This document shows, in pieces, positions 34,056 through 46,278 of a stretch of DNA of 64,000 nt. The stretch covers positions 5,448,001 through 5,512,000 of the forward strand of contig SCHM01000001.1 in assembly GCA_004123355.1 (NCBI GenBank), written 5' to 3'. Both the position numbers and the translations under genes were made by a program. The first letter of the stretch is position 1; each line of letters starts with the position of its first letter. The DNA is from Amphirosellinia nigrospora (lineage: Eukaryota; Ascomycota; Sordariomycetes; Xylariales; Xylariaceae). The notes under the pieces are model-generated. The model searched no databases. It saw only the letters and a program-made list of their open reading frames with translations, and was not told the DNA's origin.

Positions 34056-35746
34056 ATGTCGCTCTCGAAACAGCGCATCTCAACGCCTCTCGAGGCCGGG
34101 CGGTCGATTCTCGACACACATAACCTGCCCACACAGATCACGGGCGCCCTCGAATACACATCAAAGCGACTGGCACGCAAAAGCCTGCATATCACCCTTA
34201 TCGTGGTGAAGAACGAATACCAATTACCGAGTGTACAATCTTGTCCCACTCCGATTTCACCCCCACAAACACCCGAATCCTTAGCCTCGAGCTTCGCCTC
34301 GCCATCACGTTTCACATCCCCAGTAATCGGGTTACGACAGTTGTGCGGAGGGGAACAAACGGCTCTCTTGCTTCCACTAGCTCAGCTTCGTCCTCGGGTT
34401 CAGAGACACCATCGAGTAGATTAATGTCTCCCACGTTCCCAACGGAACCCATCGCCAGCCCACGACGCTGGATTCTTCCACTCACACCAGCGAGCCCGCT
34501 TCCTTCCACACCCATGACTCCCCACACCCATCAAGCTTTGCCACAATAACAACGGCTGCTTCCTCATGCGCCACTTCCCACCCGTTTCAGAGCCCAGAAC
34601 CGTTTGGGATTCGGCTGATCCATACGTCATCAATCTCGCCAAAGGATGAGAAGACAATATGTTCGACGATTACTAAGCAGAACGTAAGTTTCACATAGGG
34701 GCGGGCGGACTACCGGCGGTCATGACCGCCTCGTCATGTGGACTGAGCCCCGAACTCGTGCGGCGGAGTATCCAGCAAAATGAGGTCCTGTTCTCATCAG
34801 AAGGATTAACCCTCTTAGGGTTGGACAGACTATATAGCTTCAAGGCTGCGCTGTCGGCATATGCAAAGTCGATCATCACGCAAAACTCACGGATACAAAC
34901 ACCAGCACGCTCACCAGGGCTATCAAATCACCCATCAACACAATGCCATCAACACCCACATCCACAGCATCAGACAGCTCGCGTTTGGAAGACGCAGTCG
35001 ACTGTTTACGCCGATTGGTGCTATCCAACGGTGGGCGGTCCGTGCCGAAGGCGGACCTTTACCGTAGCTTCGATTGGATGGGTGTAAATCCAACCGCACT
35101 ATCAGATGTCGAGCGTATGTACAAGCGTGCGTACGGTGGCCTAGAGCGACGGGGGCCTTTCGAGGTACCTCCTATACTTAGAGACAAGGAGCGCGAACAA
35201 GACGGTGAAGCTGACGCAAAACGCATGGGCTTCGTCAAAATCGGCACGCCACCTCTACCCAAGACTCAAATAACGCCAGTCTTAAAGCTGAATACCAACA
35301 TCACCACAACACCACGCCTTATCAAGCCAAAGCCGAAAGTTATACCGCAGGCTCCAGCTCCGAACGCCAAAATAAATTCGGGTCGGAAGCCAAGTGGAAC
35401 ACAAGGAAACGGCACTGTCGAAGAGGTGGAGATTAGAATTGATAGTATGGAAATCGCAGCAAAGGCGAGTAATAATTGCGATAGCGAGGATGGTGACCGC
35501 ACACCACACCCACTTCGCGATGGACCTGTGCGGCCGTCGATGCTCTGGCCTATTGGTAGTGCGCTGGGCGGATCAATCGACGAGCTGCTGTCACCCTGCG
35601 ACACTAGGCAGTCACAGCAGCTAGGTCCGATGACGCCGAACGGGTACGATGATATTTCCCCGATAACGAGGGGCGAATGGGGTTTCTTGTTCAAAGGCGA
35701 TACGTGGACGCAAGGGACTCGAGCCGCTGTAGCTTTTGTGCAATAA
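34056..35746 (+). CDS. Unrecognised fungal-specific protein, long disordered tail
   Basis: I cannot assign a function. It starts MSLSKQRISTPLEAGRSIL (34056), then TQITGALEYTSKRLARKSLH and ITLIVVKNEYQLP, a compact alpha/beta-looking segment. A Pro/Ser/Thr-rich stretch follows (TPISPPQTPES; PTEPIASPRRW). An intron may begin at 34684 (gtaagt). A second folded block reads CGLSPELVRRSIQQNEVLFS and LTLLGLDRLYSFKAAL. The third block is RLEDAVDCLRRLVLSNGGR to DVERMYKRAYGGLERRGPFE. The long tail is Pro/Lys-rich and ends SPITRGEWGFLFKGDTWTQG to AVAFVQ at 35746. Two to four single-base breaks shift the frame near 34350, 34550-34700 and 34870-34960; the last 267 residues are uninterrupted. It looks like a conserved fungal gene of unknown function. 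Confidence 0.55.
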
Positions 35747-35908
35747 CTATGTATGATATATGAAGTCAACGGTATTGACAAAAGCCGAATAGATTTTTAA
35801 GACCCTGAGAAGTACCTTGAGAGTAATCTTAAACGATGCCCTAGTAGAACCTTTTTCTGATATTGTTTGTTGATACTAATTAAAGGCGCTGGGTAATATC
35901 TCCGATCA

Positions 35909-37140
35909 TCAACGCCAACCATAACGCGCCCCAGCGTCGTTCTGCTTGGCCCTCCCCTTCGCGAAGCTCTCCTCGAGCGCCTCGCGCTGGTTCTGAACCT
36001 GACTGACGAGCTGGCGCAGATTGTGCTTGCCTGGGGCAATCCCGCGTAGCGGGTTGTGGATCTGCTGCTCCCCGCTCGCCCGCAATTCCTCGTTATGTGC
36101 GTACTCTCTCTCGGTGTCGAAGTTAATTACCTTGGTCGTGGCCACATCGGCGCTTGGGGCGCCCCGCCTTCCGAAAAGCTCGCGCCGCGCACTTGCGGAA
36201 AGGTTCATGTCGCTAGCTATGCTGTCTAATGAGCTGGACGTTGCCACGATTGTACTAGGCGCGGCCGCCGCTTGCGACGGTGCCGCGTAGGAGCCGTACT
36301 GGGCGTCGTAGGCTGCGAAGGCGTCTGCTGTAGACATTCCGAATGAATTGTCGGTGTCCATCAGGGGTTCGTACTCGCTATTACTCTCGATTTTGGGTTC
36401 GGGCACTTCTGGTGTTTCGTCGGATATGGAGAACAGTGATATCTTCTTCTTTGGCGGTGGTTCAGCTTTTGCCACCCCTGCGTCGGTGGACGCCGGTGTT
36501 GAGGCAGGCGCCGAAGCAGCCGTGGCGGTAGCGGCGGGCTTCGTAGCGACCTTCTTGGTCGGTTTTTTCCTCGATACAGACAGCGGCTTGAACATTAGAG
36601 GTTTCCCCACTAACTCAACTTCGTCCGCCGGCTTCTGACCCGCCGGTATCGTCGGATGCTGAGATCTGGGTTCCGGTAACTTCATTCCACCATTCGAAGC
36701 TGGCCTTTCGTCTCCGCCAACACCGTCGCCCATATCTCCATCCACCTCTCTGCTAAAGCCAGGCGCGGCTCCCGTTTTCAGGTGGACGCCCGGACGTGGC
36801 GCATTTGTTCGCTTGTCATCACTGGTGCTGGCTGCCGAGCTTGCTGGCTTCTTGCCGACATTCTTGGGTGGCGGGAGGAATGAGTTGAAGCCACTGAATG
36901 CACCGCCCTTGGAGATTCGTGCGCGTTTCGCAGGAGGCTCGTCTCCGTTTGTTGCATCGTTACTGTCTGTCGTAACGAGCTCCCCGGCAGGTTGACTCGG
37001 ATCTTGCCTGGCTTGGTGCGGTCGACGACTTTCTGGAAAGGCTTCTTGCTTCCGCCTGTTGTCGGTTGCTGTGCTGGTGGCGTGGGTTTCGCGACGGCCT
37101 CCGTCTCGGACTCTGAATCAGAATAATCGACGAGCCCCAT
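35909..37140 (-). CDS. PRCC-family protein (MAD2B-interaction/splicing-associated)
   Basis: This is the fungal relative of human PRCC, a nuclear proline-rich protein reported to bind MAD2B and to associate with splicing factors. The minus-strand start at 37140 gives MGLVDYSDSESETE, the typical acidic opening. Then come VVDRTKPGKIRVNLPG, PPAKRARISKG, GAFSGFNSFLPPPK (about 36880-36905), VGKPLMFKPLSV, acidic and alanine-rich linkers, and the conserved C-terminal PRCC block: KVINFDTEREYAHNEELRAS, then RGIAPGKHNLRQLVSQVQNQ, EALEESFAKGRAKQ and GARYGWR at 35909. About 400 residues. Two breaks, near 37000 and 36770, move the frame; the 278-residue C-terminal part is uninterrupted. Human PRCC is known from renal tumour gene fusions, but the role in fungi is not settled. 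Confidence 0.85.
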
Positions 37141-38391
37141 GTTTGGTAGTTGATAGGGATTGTAACGAGAGCACTTCTTTCGTGTAGATTGGGAACTTTG
37201 TCAATAGCAACGCGACTAAATGGTGATGCAGAAATGTGGGTTGGGTAGCTCAAGTGGAGTGGTCGATTTTTTGTGGCTTGAGCGGGCCTACCCGAGTTCC
37301 CTGCCCATCAACCAAGTACCATCTCATTCTGCCCCTTAAGGTTTCAACATAGTAGTCGTGTATAAATCAAGACAAGTCAAAAAATCAATATTGACGAGTT
37401 CATCTACCACCTCAATTGAGATGTAAGTGACAGCTATTATTATCGCACAAAAGACCAGGAAGCAATACACATCAGAGGATTACCTACTTCTATGATATAC
37501 ACATTATTTCCTCCATTTATATGTTGCCAATCATCTTGAACTTCTCATATCCCGAATTCTACAATCTCCGCTACGACTTGTTAATTATTTACGGGGGTTG
37601 CGTTCGCTTATTTCTTTATCATGCCGAGGTATATGATGACTCCAAACCTCCTAATCGGCAAGGCGAGGGCATGGAAAGGACTGTATCTAGGTATTTATTA
37701 TATCTGGCTATCCTAGCGTATTGTGACAGTTTAGGAATAACTACGACACACCTCATCAAAACCTTCTACCTAAAGTCTATGAACATGCATCAAGACTTCA
37801 GAGAAATAAGTACCTGGGTAGGGTTATATATGGAACAATCACTAACATCACGCCAGATACGTAGTACTAGACACCGACAATAATGAACATCTAATTACTC
37901 AGTATTATATGTAGGCAAGTGCTCAAAGTAACTTAAGAGCATGCTAGACTGCAAGTTAACAGTATTTTCAGCCGGAGTAGCTAGCCCAGCTGCTGGTATG
38001 GCTTCCCCACAGCGCCCCAACGCGACCCCGCAGATCGGCCACACCACGCCAACCTAAAAGAAGAATAGTGGGAGCTGGCGGGACATCACGTCTGAAAGCC
38101 TTGGTTCAACGATCTTGTCTCATCTATCATCAAGAACACCAACACGCAGAAACTACCTGCCATTAATCCTGTTGGCCATTAACACTACAACATAGCCTCA
38201 AACTCCCTTCTACCTCAACTTGGAGTGTTATCATGGGCATGACCAGGGATACTCGTTGATCGCATGTTTCGCTCACTCTTTTGGAGTATATCCGCGTTGG
38301 CAATGTCGTTAATCCAGGTGGAAGAGTAGGTAGCTTGCTTACCCAGACTGCTCTTAATTATACAATTACATGTTCCCGATAGCGTATCTGT
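37141..38391. other. Intergenic, 1.25 kb, divergent
   Basis: No gene is supported. A 120-codon open frame at 37521-37883 has no recognisable motif. The span should hold the promoters of the PRCC-like gene (-) and SIN1 (+), and possibly a first exon of SIN1. Confidence 0.45.
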
Positions 38392-40883
38392 ATGCTAATT
38401 CGGATCCTCTGTAGCTTGGTTTCATACCAATTGCGAACCAGTTACCTTACCGAGGTCGCCGACGGCGTTGGCGAGCGACTTATCACCATAAATGACAGTT
38501 TTCTCAACACTGCCCCTTCAAAGCCGCCGGCTGGCGCTTCAACCCCGCTCACATTAAACGAACCCATTCTCCTCCAATACCCACCGCTATTGCGTCCGAA
38601 TACTTCCAGGCTGCCCCGAGATCGGTTGGGCTGACTCTTGAAGATGAAGCTGATGAGGGGGGCATGTTGACCGGCGGGGGCGGGGATACCTTGGGTCCTG
38701 GTAGCGCCATTAAGCGGCGTAGGGAACGACGGCGGGAACAGATGGAAGAAGATGATAGCAGCGACCTCAGTGACGAGAGCGATGACGAGTCCGACCAGAG
38801 AGCTGCCCAGCAGATAAGATTTGCCAAAATGCCCGTTCGTAGTCGCGCTGGCTCATCCCCATCCAATCCTCCAATCTGCGTCAGATGACAACCGTATCTT
38901 CGCCACGCCAGGCTCCTGGAGCAAGGCGTGGCTCACAATCTGCCCTGGAAATCGTCAAAGAACGCGCACGCCGAGATACTGTCACTAGTAGTGAATTCTC
39001 ATCCGAGAACGAGTTTGACGCATCTGGCTACCATAGGCGGAAAGAAGCGCTCAAGTCGGCGACTCGAACAACAAGATCACACACCCAGTCCAGTGACGAG
39101 CCAAGCCAAGGCATTGGACGAAAGGACAGTGAACCATTAGTGGAGGAAGACTCTGATATTTCGGATACGTCTTCTGCCTTTGTCGGAAGTGCTGATTCCA
39201 CTTCTATCCTTGACACCGTTGAGGCGCCTGTTGTCGGTGCCTCCCCTGGCCAGCAAGTCGTTGGTACTGTGCCGAAACAATTGCTTAGACAATCGACTAT
39301 CAGAAGAGTCCAAGTCCCACGAGAGCCGCAACTACTACATGCTTTGCCACCGCCTCGACCAATGAGTACCATCAGGCCTCTGAGTGTTGCTCAGCCACGA
39401 AGTTTGCTTTCAGACGCATTCAAAGTGAAGGAAACTAAAAGAAGTGCGCCATTCGACCAGTTTGCCTCTCTGTCTGGTCAGGGCGACCCTGATCCCATAC
39501 GATTACGGATTTATGCACCATTTTCTGAAGATGCAGATGAACCGTTCGAGGTATTGATTAGACGAAACCTCCAGGATGCAGACGGGTCCTTTAGGCCGGT
39601 GACGGTGTCTGAGTTGATCGGACTAAGTTTGTGGAGATACCATTCAGAGAAGCGTGAACCTACCATTGCGACAGATAAGTTAAACGTGAATTGGTGGACA
39701 TTGAGGATGGTTGAAGACGGCGAGGTTGATGATGATTTCGAGCCCCTAGATCGAAAGAGACCTCTCAGCTCGTTCACGACAGCCAACAATCGAGCAGCTA
39801 GATCACGATCAGCATCAAAGACATACGACGATTTCGCGTTGGTGCAAGCCTCTGAAGATGGCTTTGCTGACAATCGACTCCAAACACCGCAGTTTGAACA
39901 GCAGGAGGTGACCATTGAAGAACATGAAGACGAGGTCACCCCGAAGAACACACCTCAACCACCACCTACACTGCCTGTTGAAGCGCAACCTCGTCCAAAT
40001 CCGATCATCACGCGACTTACCGGGTAGACACGATCTTCGCCGATAAACCCGCCGCGCCAGCAAGCACTCCCACAGCCACTAGAGGGCAGAAAAAGCTTTT
40101 GAGAATTCATATACTTTCTTCAGACGTCCCCCTGGACAAATGATCACAGTGGACGTAACAACTGACATGTACTTCGCCGAAGTTCTTGATCTTGTCTGCC
40201 GCAAGAGGCAACTGGATAAGAATACTCATGTCCTGAAGCTCCCTGGCTCTGGCGCGGTAGCTTACGTTGACCGGTTGTGTCTTCTATAGGGAATGCCACG
40301 GATCTCGAACTCCACCGTCGTCGATTTGCGACGGACGGTCGCTCATCCCGGGTTCCCCTGGAAGTTCCTCCCCAAATCGCACGTGTGGGACAGTCAGATA
40401 CCTCAGAAAGGGAAGAAGAAGGTGATGACGGCGCATCCTCTCGCTCAACAAGCTATGATGGCGGACGAGGCTGGCAGTGGTAATAATGCGACCTACAAGA
40501 AATACGTCGTGTGGCGGAAACAACCCATGCGATTTGTTGGCTTGAACGAACGGATAATTGCCATTGATGGCGAGTATGTTTACATCATGCCTTCTTCCGG
40601 GGTAAAGTAACTCGCGAAGGTGGCAAGAGAACGACTGTCCATTTTAGCAATGTTATTGGCTGCAATATGTCCCGTCGGCATCCGAGCAACTTCAAGGTAT
40701 GAATTGCTTTTGCCATCTTCCCTCATTTTGATTGCTCTTTTAATAACATTGAGAATCTAGCTACTGGTTTTCCGAGATTCCGAAACTAAGCGATACGATT
40801 TCGAGGCAAAAAATAGCCAGGAGGCAGCAGAGATTGTCCGTGAGATGAAGAAAGGCATCGCGCCTTATAACAAAGACGTTTGA
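38392..40883 (+). CDS. sin1: TORC2 subunit Sin1 (Avo1)
   Basis: Sin1 is the TORC2 subunit that recruits AGC-kinase substrates such as Ypk1/Gad8. The N-terminus reads VSYQLRTSYLTEVADGVGER then LITIN (38425-38500), the Sin1 opening. A first short exon may lie upstream, so the start is approximate. Next: SEYFQAAPRSVGLTLEDEAD, an acidic DDSSDLSDESDDESDQ, then FAKMPVRSRAGSSP. The CRIM domain is at about 39480-39720 (DPDPIRLRIYAPFSED, EPFEVLIRR, VSELIGLSLWRYHSE, LNVNWWTLRMVEDGEVDDDF). A Ras-binding-like segment follows (GQMITVDVTTDMYFAEVLDL), then a C-terminal PH domain (YKKYVVWRKQPMRFVGLNER, IDGEYVYIMPS, LVFRDSETKRYDFEAKN) ending APYNKDV. One intron spans 40697-40760. About five single-base breaks are present. 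Roughly 800 residues, normal for Sin1. Confidence 0.88.
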
Positions 40884-43800
40884 AGTGAGAATACCGATAC
40901 AACTTGTCAGACAACTCCGTCGCAGAAGTCGGCTGAGTTGAGAGTACAGTGACGATACTTCTCCCCTGACCACTAAACTGCGCTAGATCTAGTTCTGGGT
41001 TAGGAACGGCTCTTGGAACTGTGCGTCCTTTGATCCATTACTTACTAGATGAGTGTGTGCTACACATTTGATCCAGCGATCTCGGGAGAGACTTATGGTC
41101 GAACGACACACCACACCTCACCGCTCTCGCTCTTAGCTTTCCATTCTCGGCACGTGTCAAAGCATCATCCTATGTAGCAAAGGAGGCTCTGAGCTATAGA
41201 ACAGGACATGTGGGTGAAATGCGAGCCACGAATGACGGCTCTCCATATGGCTACCTGGAACAGCGCAATCACACAAATATGGGTGATAACAATAGCTGCT
41301 GAAGTTGAGATCTCGTGACTCAGTTCTTAGAACTGATAGTGTACATGGGGAAAGTATCACTTCAGTGGAGATCATAGTTCTCCCTCACGGAACTGGCAAA
41401 TGATTCAATCCCAAGGCAATTCGTAAGTATGTGGGATTGGGCGCCTTAGTTTCTTAGCCTCGATATCTTTGCTTTATCTCACAATGGGTCTTCAGGGTTG
41501 GGGTTAAGTAATCACTTAGGTAAGTTGCTCGATATTAGGAAATTGTCAGAGCCGAATGGAGAATGGTGTTGCCCGCAGAAGCTTATCACAACAATTGGAA
41601 GCTACCTGTGAGATCCTGTCGAAATGGTAACGCCATAACCCATAACTGAAACTGCAGCGAACCCGTAGCACAGTTATCGCGTTATCGCGATCTTGAGAAG
41701 AAGTTGTAGGTAGTCTATGTAACTCGGAATTCATAGCTAAATCACAAACACTAGATGCTCTTCAATACAGAAAGATTTTGTCCGCGATGCACAGTAGTAA
41801 TATACGTACCCGAGTTAGTGCGTGCTAAGTTTAAGTTACAGGTTAAATGTCGCATCAGATATCAGAGTACCACGAAATGCTTGGCAGATTACTCGTTCTA
41901 TAACATAACATCTACCCCATGTCCGCCTCTTAAGTATTTATTACAGTTGTACGATCAACTAATTCCGGATGATTTGTCATTAACCTCTACTTTCTTATGA
42001 AATTTAAGTAGTATTTCAAGTTAACTCAAGCATTAGCTAATCCGGGCCTAGGGCTCTGATTGAGGGCTTGGAATGGGTTTCAGATTGAGTAATAAGCTAC
42101 TATGGTGCCAAAGGGCCATATAGATCTAAGTTCCCTTTCCCTTTGAGGGAGGATTCGAGCCCTTTTATGCTCCGAATTCCTTTCCTTTCCTACAGCTTCG
42201 TCAACTTCCACGGGACCGAAAAGAGAGACCTGTGTAGCCGTGAGACGAGTGTCTCGGTGTTCGAGTTTAGCTTCGGTATCTGCTTGAGACTCACGATAAC
42301 CTCGTATGACTGCCTCAGCCTCGTAGGGTAGTATTTCGCGAACTCCGTGTGGGCCCTGTGTGGCACTGTATTGCGCACTCGCCAGGATCCGTGTGACACA
42401 ACCTAAAGGTATATAATACAAGTCACATGTCACCTGGAGCATCATCTATTTATTTATATAGCTCGAGGCTCGAGATCTAACTCCTCTTACGGTAAAACTC
42501 CGAACAGGGCCCTTTAGGAGACGCTTAAGTCCTAGTATCCTCGCCAATCGACAGTCTCCCTAATTTCCAGCTGTATGTTTCGCTCTACAGCGAGACCGCC
42601 TCTGGCGACATAACAAGAGGAATAGCGATCCCCAGAAACGGCCATAATAAGGCTCGCATCATAAAGACGTTGACTAATGGGATAGCGAATTCTTCAGCGT
42701 CACAAGGAACTGTCAGACTTAAGAGTAGACTCTCGAGCTTAGATAGCAAGATGTTCGATTTATCAACAGACGCCATACATATTCTGAAATAAAATAAGAT
42801 GTTATGTGACACATAAAGTAGACAGACAATGACTACTCCTCGTGTATCATCAGATGGCGTCCACAAAGGGAAATTCAGGGGCCTTTGTATAAGAACAAGT
42901 GTCTTTAGCATAGGGGCAACAAGTCCTCAAAATGAGGTAACTTTTCCCGGTAGCTACCTAAATTCGCAGTAACCTGTCACTGCTAGAATAGGTAGTGTTC
43001 TACATGGTCCGTTAGGAGAAATGTAAGCGTTTGAGTTCAAACGTGGACGGAAGCGTAGTCTCGTGACTATTCATATGGGTTTTATGAAGTCCATGATCGC
43101 GTCGTAGCGAGTCAAGACTCTAGGTACCTAGGTACTTGGCTGAGGACCTCTCAGGTATGTTACACAGGCTCCCGTAGCTGCCAACACCTAACCCCCAACG
43201 CTCTTGCTTTTTTCATCTCATGTAATCCCCCGTTCCCGTCAGAGAGGTAGCACAGTTGCTATTCGAGTAGCGTTGCACGTCGGTTAATCCCGGAATGGTA
43301 CGCTTTTCAAAAGTCGAAAACTACTGTGTATTAACCACGCAAGAGGAGACGGCGCCTGCCAGGGCCTCTCTAATAAAAGACTCTTTAATGAGCAAAGGAT
43401 TAGCATTAAACCATTGATTACTTGCCTATGATCTTGATCAGTCATCACCTGAGCATTATTTATGTATTAAACTTGGTTGATTTTTAATACAACTATATAT
43501 CACGGGCTAAGCGTGGAGGGCGGACGTTGCACCCGGGCAAGAACCACCGTGTGTTGTGTTACTGCCAAATATGTACACGATGTACATGCCTACTAAATAA
43601 CGCCCGGCCAGTACATGGCAAACAAGGTGATTAAGATAGAGTGTGTATGTGTTCCCGGGGCCGGCTGATTGCAGTAGCGTATATACAAATAATTAGAGGG
43701 GAGCCTCAAAATGAATGCCTATTCTGTATTTTATTATAGTAGGTATCTTTCCACTTTGCACTTATACCTACCTCACTGATTCAGCTACCCAATACCTACC

Positions 43801-44208
43801 TTAGGTAGGTAGGTAATACTTAATCAAGAGGTACGTACCTATTCCGGATAATCAAAGCTATTCGGTCTACATAAGTATAGGTAGACAGCGTGGAAGAGTC
43901 AACTCACGGATGCCAGGTCACTGCCCTGCCATACACGCGTCTGCACAATCAGTAATACGTTGACCGGCAACCGAAGTCGACTGAGGGACGCCCACAAATA
44001 CAGCTCACTGATTTAGCAAACACCTCCATCTCCTTCTTCTTTTCCTACCGCTTTCTACATCCGCCACTCTCTCCATCTTTCGTACCAACACACCGTCAAC
44101 CAGACTCTCACTACTATCAAGCTTCCTTGTATCCCAAACACACAAATCTAATCATACAAACACTCGTATCTAACATCAACCCAAGTTCTACCATTGACCG
44201 TCGTCAAG
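40884..44208. other. Intergenic, 3.3 kb, with palindromic TACCTAGGTA sites
   Basis: No gene recognised. An open minus-strand frame at 42080-42445 (ending in IWPFGTIVAYYSI) has a biased, plausible composition but resembles nothing I know and may be a repeat remnant. The palindrome seen upstream of the USP gene recurs at 43122-43136 and in tandem AGGTAGGT form at about 43791-43815. The last 200 bases before 44209 are C/T-rich, fitting a promoter. Confidence 0.45.
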
Positions 44209-45012
44209 ATGCAGTTCTTCAGCGTCGTCGCCGTCTTGGTCTTCGCCAGCTTCGGCATGGTAGGTTTCAGTCCCCCCATTCGGCTTTGCCAAAACCGTGC
44301 TTTCTTTCAACACTCCCTCTGCACTTCTCCGCCCTAGCTCTAACTCATCTGGCTTGTCAACACTAACCTTGGTATCTTCCAGGCCTCTATCGTCGATGTA
44401 GTCAAGGATCGTGAGGATGACTGCAGCTGCAGCTCAACTGTCACCGTGACTGCTTCTGAGTCCGTCCCCATGCCATACGTTTCCGGCACAGTCACCGTGA
44501 CAGTCACCATCGCTACTGCTTCTGGCGGCGGCAACGGCGAGACTCCCACTGGCTACGGTGGTGGCAACGGCGGCGACTCGTCCACTCCTGTCATTGTCCC
44601 TTCTGAGTCTGAGTCTGTCACTGTCACTCTTCTCACCGAGACTTCGGCGACTCCCACTCCCCCGGCTGGCGGTGCCGAGACCACTACTGTCACGATTCCC
44701 ACCCCGTCTGCTGGTGGTGAGGCTACCACGCCTACCCCATACAGTGTCTCCGAGTCTATTACTAGTTACCCAACTGGTACTGATACTGGTACTGGTACTA
44801 GTACTGGCACTGACACCAGCACTACTCATACCGAGTCGAGCACCGTGACCGACACTGCTTCCACTCACTCTCACACCAGCACGGGTACTAATACGGTACC
44901 TGGAGAGTCCACTACCAGTCACTCGCCCAATGCTGCTGCAGCAACTGGAGCCATAGGCATGGGAGCGCTGTTTGGCGGTGCTGCCGTCATGGCCGTGGTT
45001 CAACATATCTAA
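44209..45012 (+). CDS. GPI-anchored Ser/Thr-rich cell-wall protein
   Basis: Exon 1 (44209-44259) encodes a hydrophobic signal peptide, MQFFSVVAVLVFASFGM. The intron is 44260-44382, and exon 2 runs to 45012. The mature protein starts ASIVDVVKDREDDCSCSS and is then dominated by Thr, Ser, Gly and Val with repeated TVTVT strings, a Gly/Asn patch (GGGNGETPTGYGGGNGG), and a TGTDT-like tandem repeat (about 44770-44820). The C-terminus has a small-residue GPI-attachment region after SPNAAA and a hydrophobic tail (IGMGALFGGAAVMAVV). This is the layout of a heavily O-glycosylated wall protein or adhesin-like protein; no enzymatic domain is visible. About 227 residues. It is one of the few genes in the window read without any frame break. 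Confidence 0.8.
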
Positions 45013-46278
45013 GCTTGTCTCGCCCGAGAGGGAAATTTACACAAGTCATACTTCTTTGGGGTTTCACGGTTTCGGGTTTGTGGGCACTACTTGGAAGTAC
45101 TTGATGGATCGAGCTATGACGACGTAAATTTTACATGCGGCGGAAGGAACCTATTACCCTGTCTGAAGGAACGGGTGTCATTTCCACTGGAGACTGCGAC
45201 CTGATCACGCGCGGCCGCTTTGCCTTTTCTACATCAAATTGGCGACATCCATCGACAATTCTTCTTCGGCCTTCTCAACTGGTCCTCTCGCGTGCCCTGT
45301 CGTCTCTTAGTTATCAGTCTTTCCCAAGTCCAACACCCTTGCCCTGTTTCACCGGTACTTGTGTTCCATTCCGCACTCTCTCGACGAATAATCTTTGATA
45401 CCAACAACCTTACACACCAACTCATGGATAGATGAAGAATCGCGAAGGAATTAATACGGATTTGTGTTTTTCTTTCCCATACACGGTTGGCAAAACACTT
45501 TGCATTTACATTTTGCTCAGGAAAAAAATCGGAGGCGGAACGCATGGATGGATGAATGAATCAATGAACAGACTATTACGACGTAGTAGTAATAATTCGA
45601 CCGAAAACGTCAAGTACCGGACCGACTCTCTGGTTGGTCTAGACTTGCGTTTTGCGGTGTTTGTGTACCTACCTACCTCGTATAGTCACGGTTGAATGGA
45701 TCCCAGGGTTACATAACTACAGTGAGCACGAATGAATGCTACCAATGGCTTTGCCGAGTGAACTGAAGTTGTAGTACCGCAATGGACATCCTACCCCGTT
45801 GTTATCATCTTGGGGCTTGTAGATTCTTGCGTAAGTCCATACGTAGCTGCCTCTATATTAGTAGGAAATACGCGTGCGACGTCGAGACGATGTACATGTT
45901 CGACGTCGTCATATCATACGACGCTGTTGTCGTTGTAGACCCGAGTCCTTCGCTGCACAAGCTACTCCCGTATTAAGTGAATATCTGATGGGAAGACTGC
46001 TGGCTGGAAAACGACTCCGTTTGTCTGGATATATTCGGCACTTTGGGTATCTATGCCCCCATCAATTGATATCTACGAGTTCGTCACCTTCCCATTGATC
46101 AACAGTACACACAGGATCAGGATCATCTCGCCTCATGCCAACGCCGCCGAGATTGTTGTTGTACAAGTAATTACAATTAAGGGTATGACTATACAATGAG
46201 GCAAGTAAGTAGCGCCGTCCACCCATCCATCTAAAACCGTATTCTAGACATGTATACATTGCCAGTGGTATCACAATC
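45013..46278. other. Intergenic, 1.3 kb
   Basis: No gene recognised between the GPI protein (+) and the LMBR1-like gene (-), a convergent arrangement. A GGATGGATGAATGAAT-type low-complexity patch lies at about 45544-45568. Confidence 0.5.

Noticed and set aside
37521-37883. 120-codon open frame (MLPIILNFSYPEF...)
   Set aside because: AT-rich intergenic context, no motif, no plausible splice partners; probably chance.
42080-42445. Minus-strand open frame of 121 codons
   Set aside because: Charged, plausible composition but no family recognised and isolated; at most a repeat remnant.
44434-45006. 190-codon minus-strand frame
   Set aside because: Exact antisense shadow of the low-complexity GPI protein gene.
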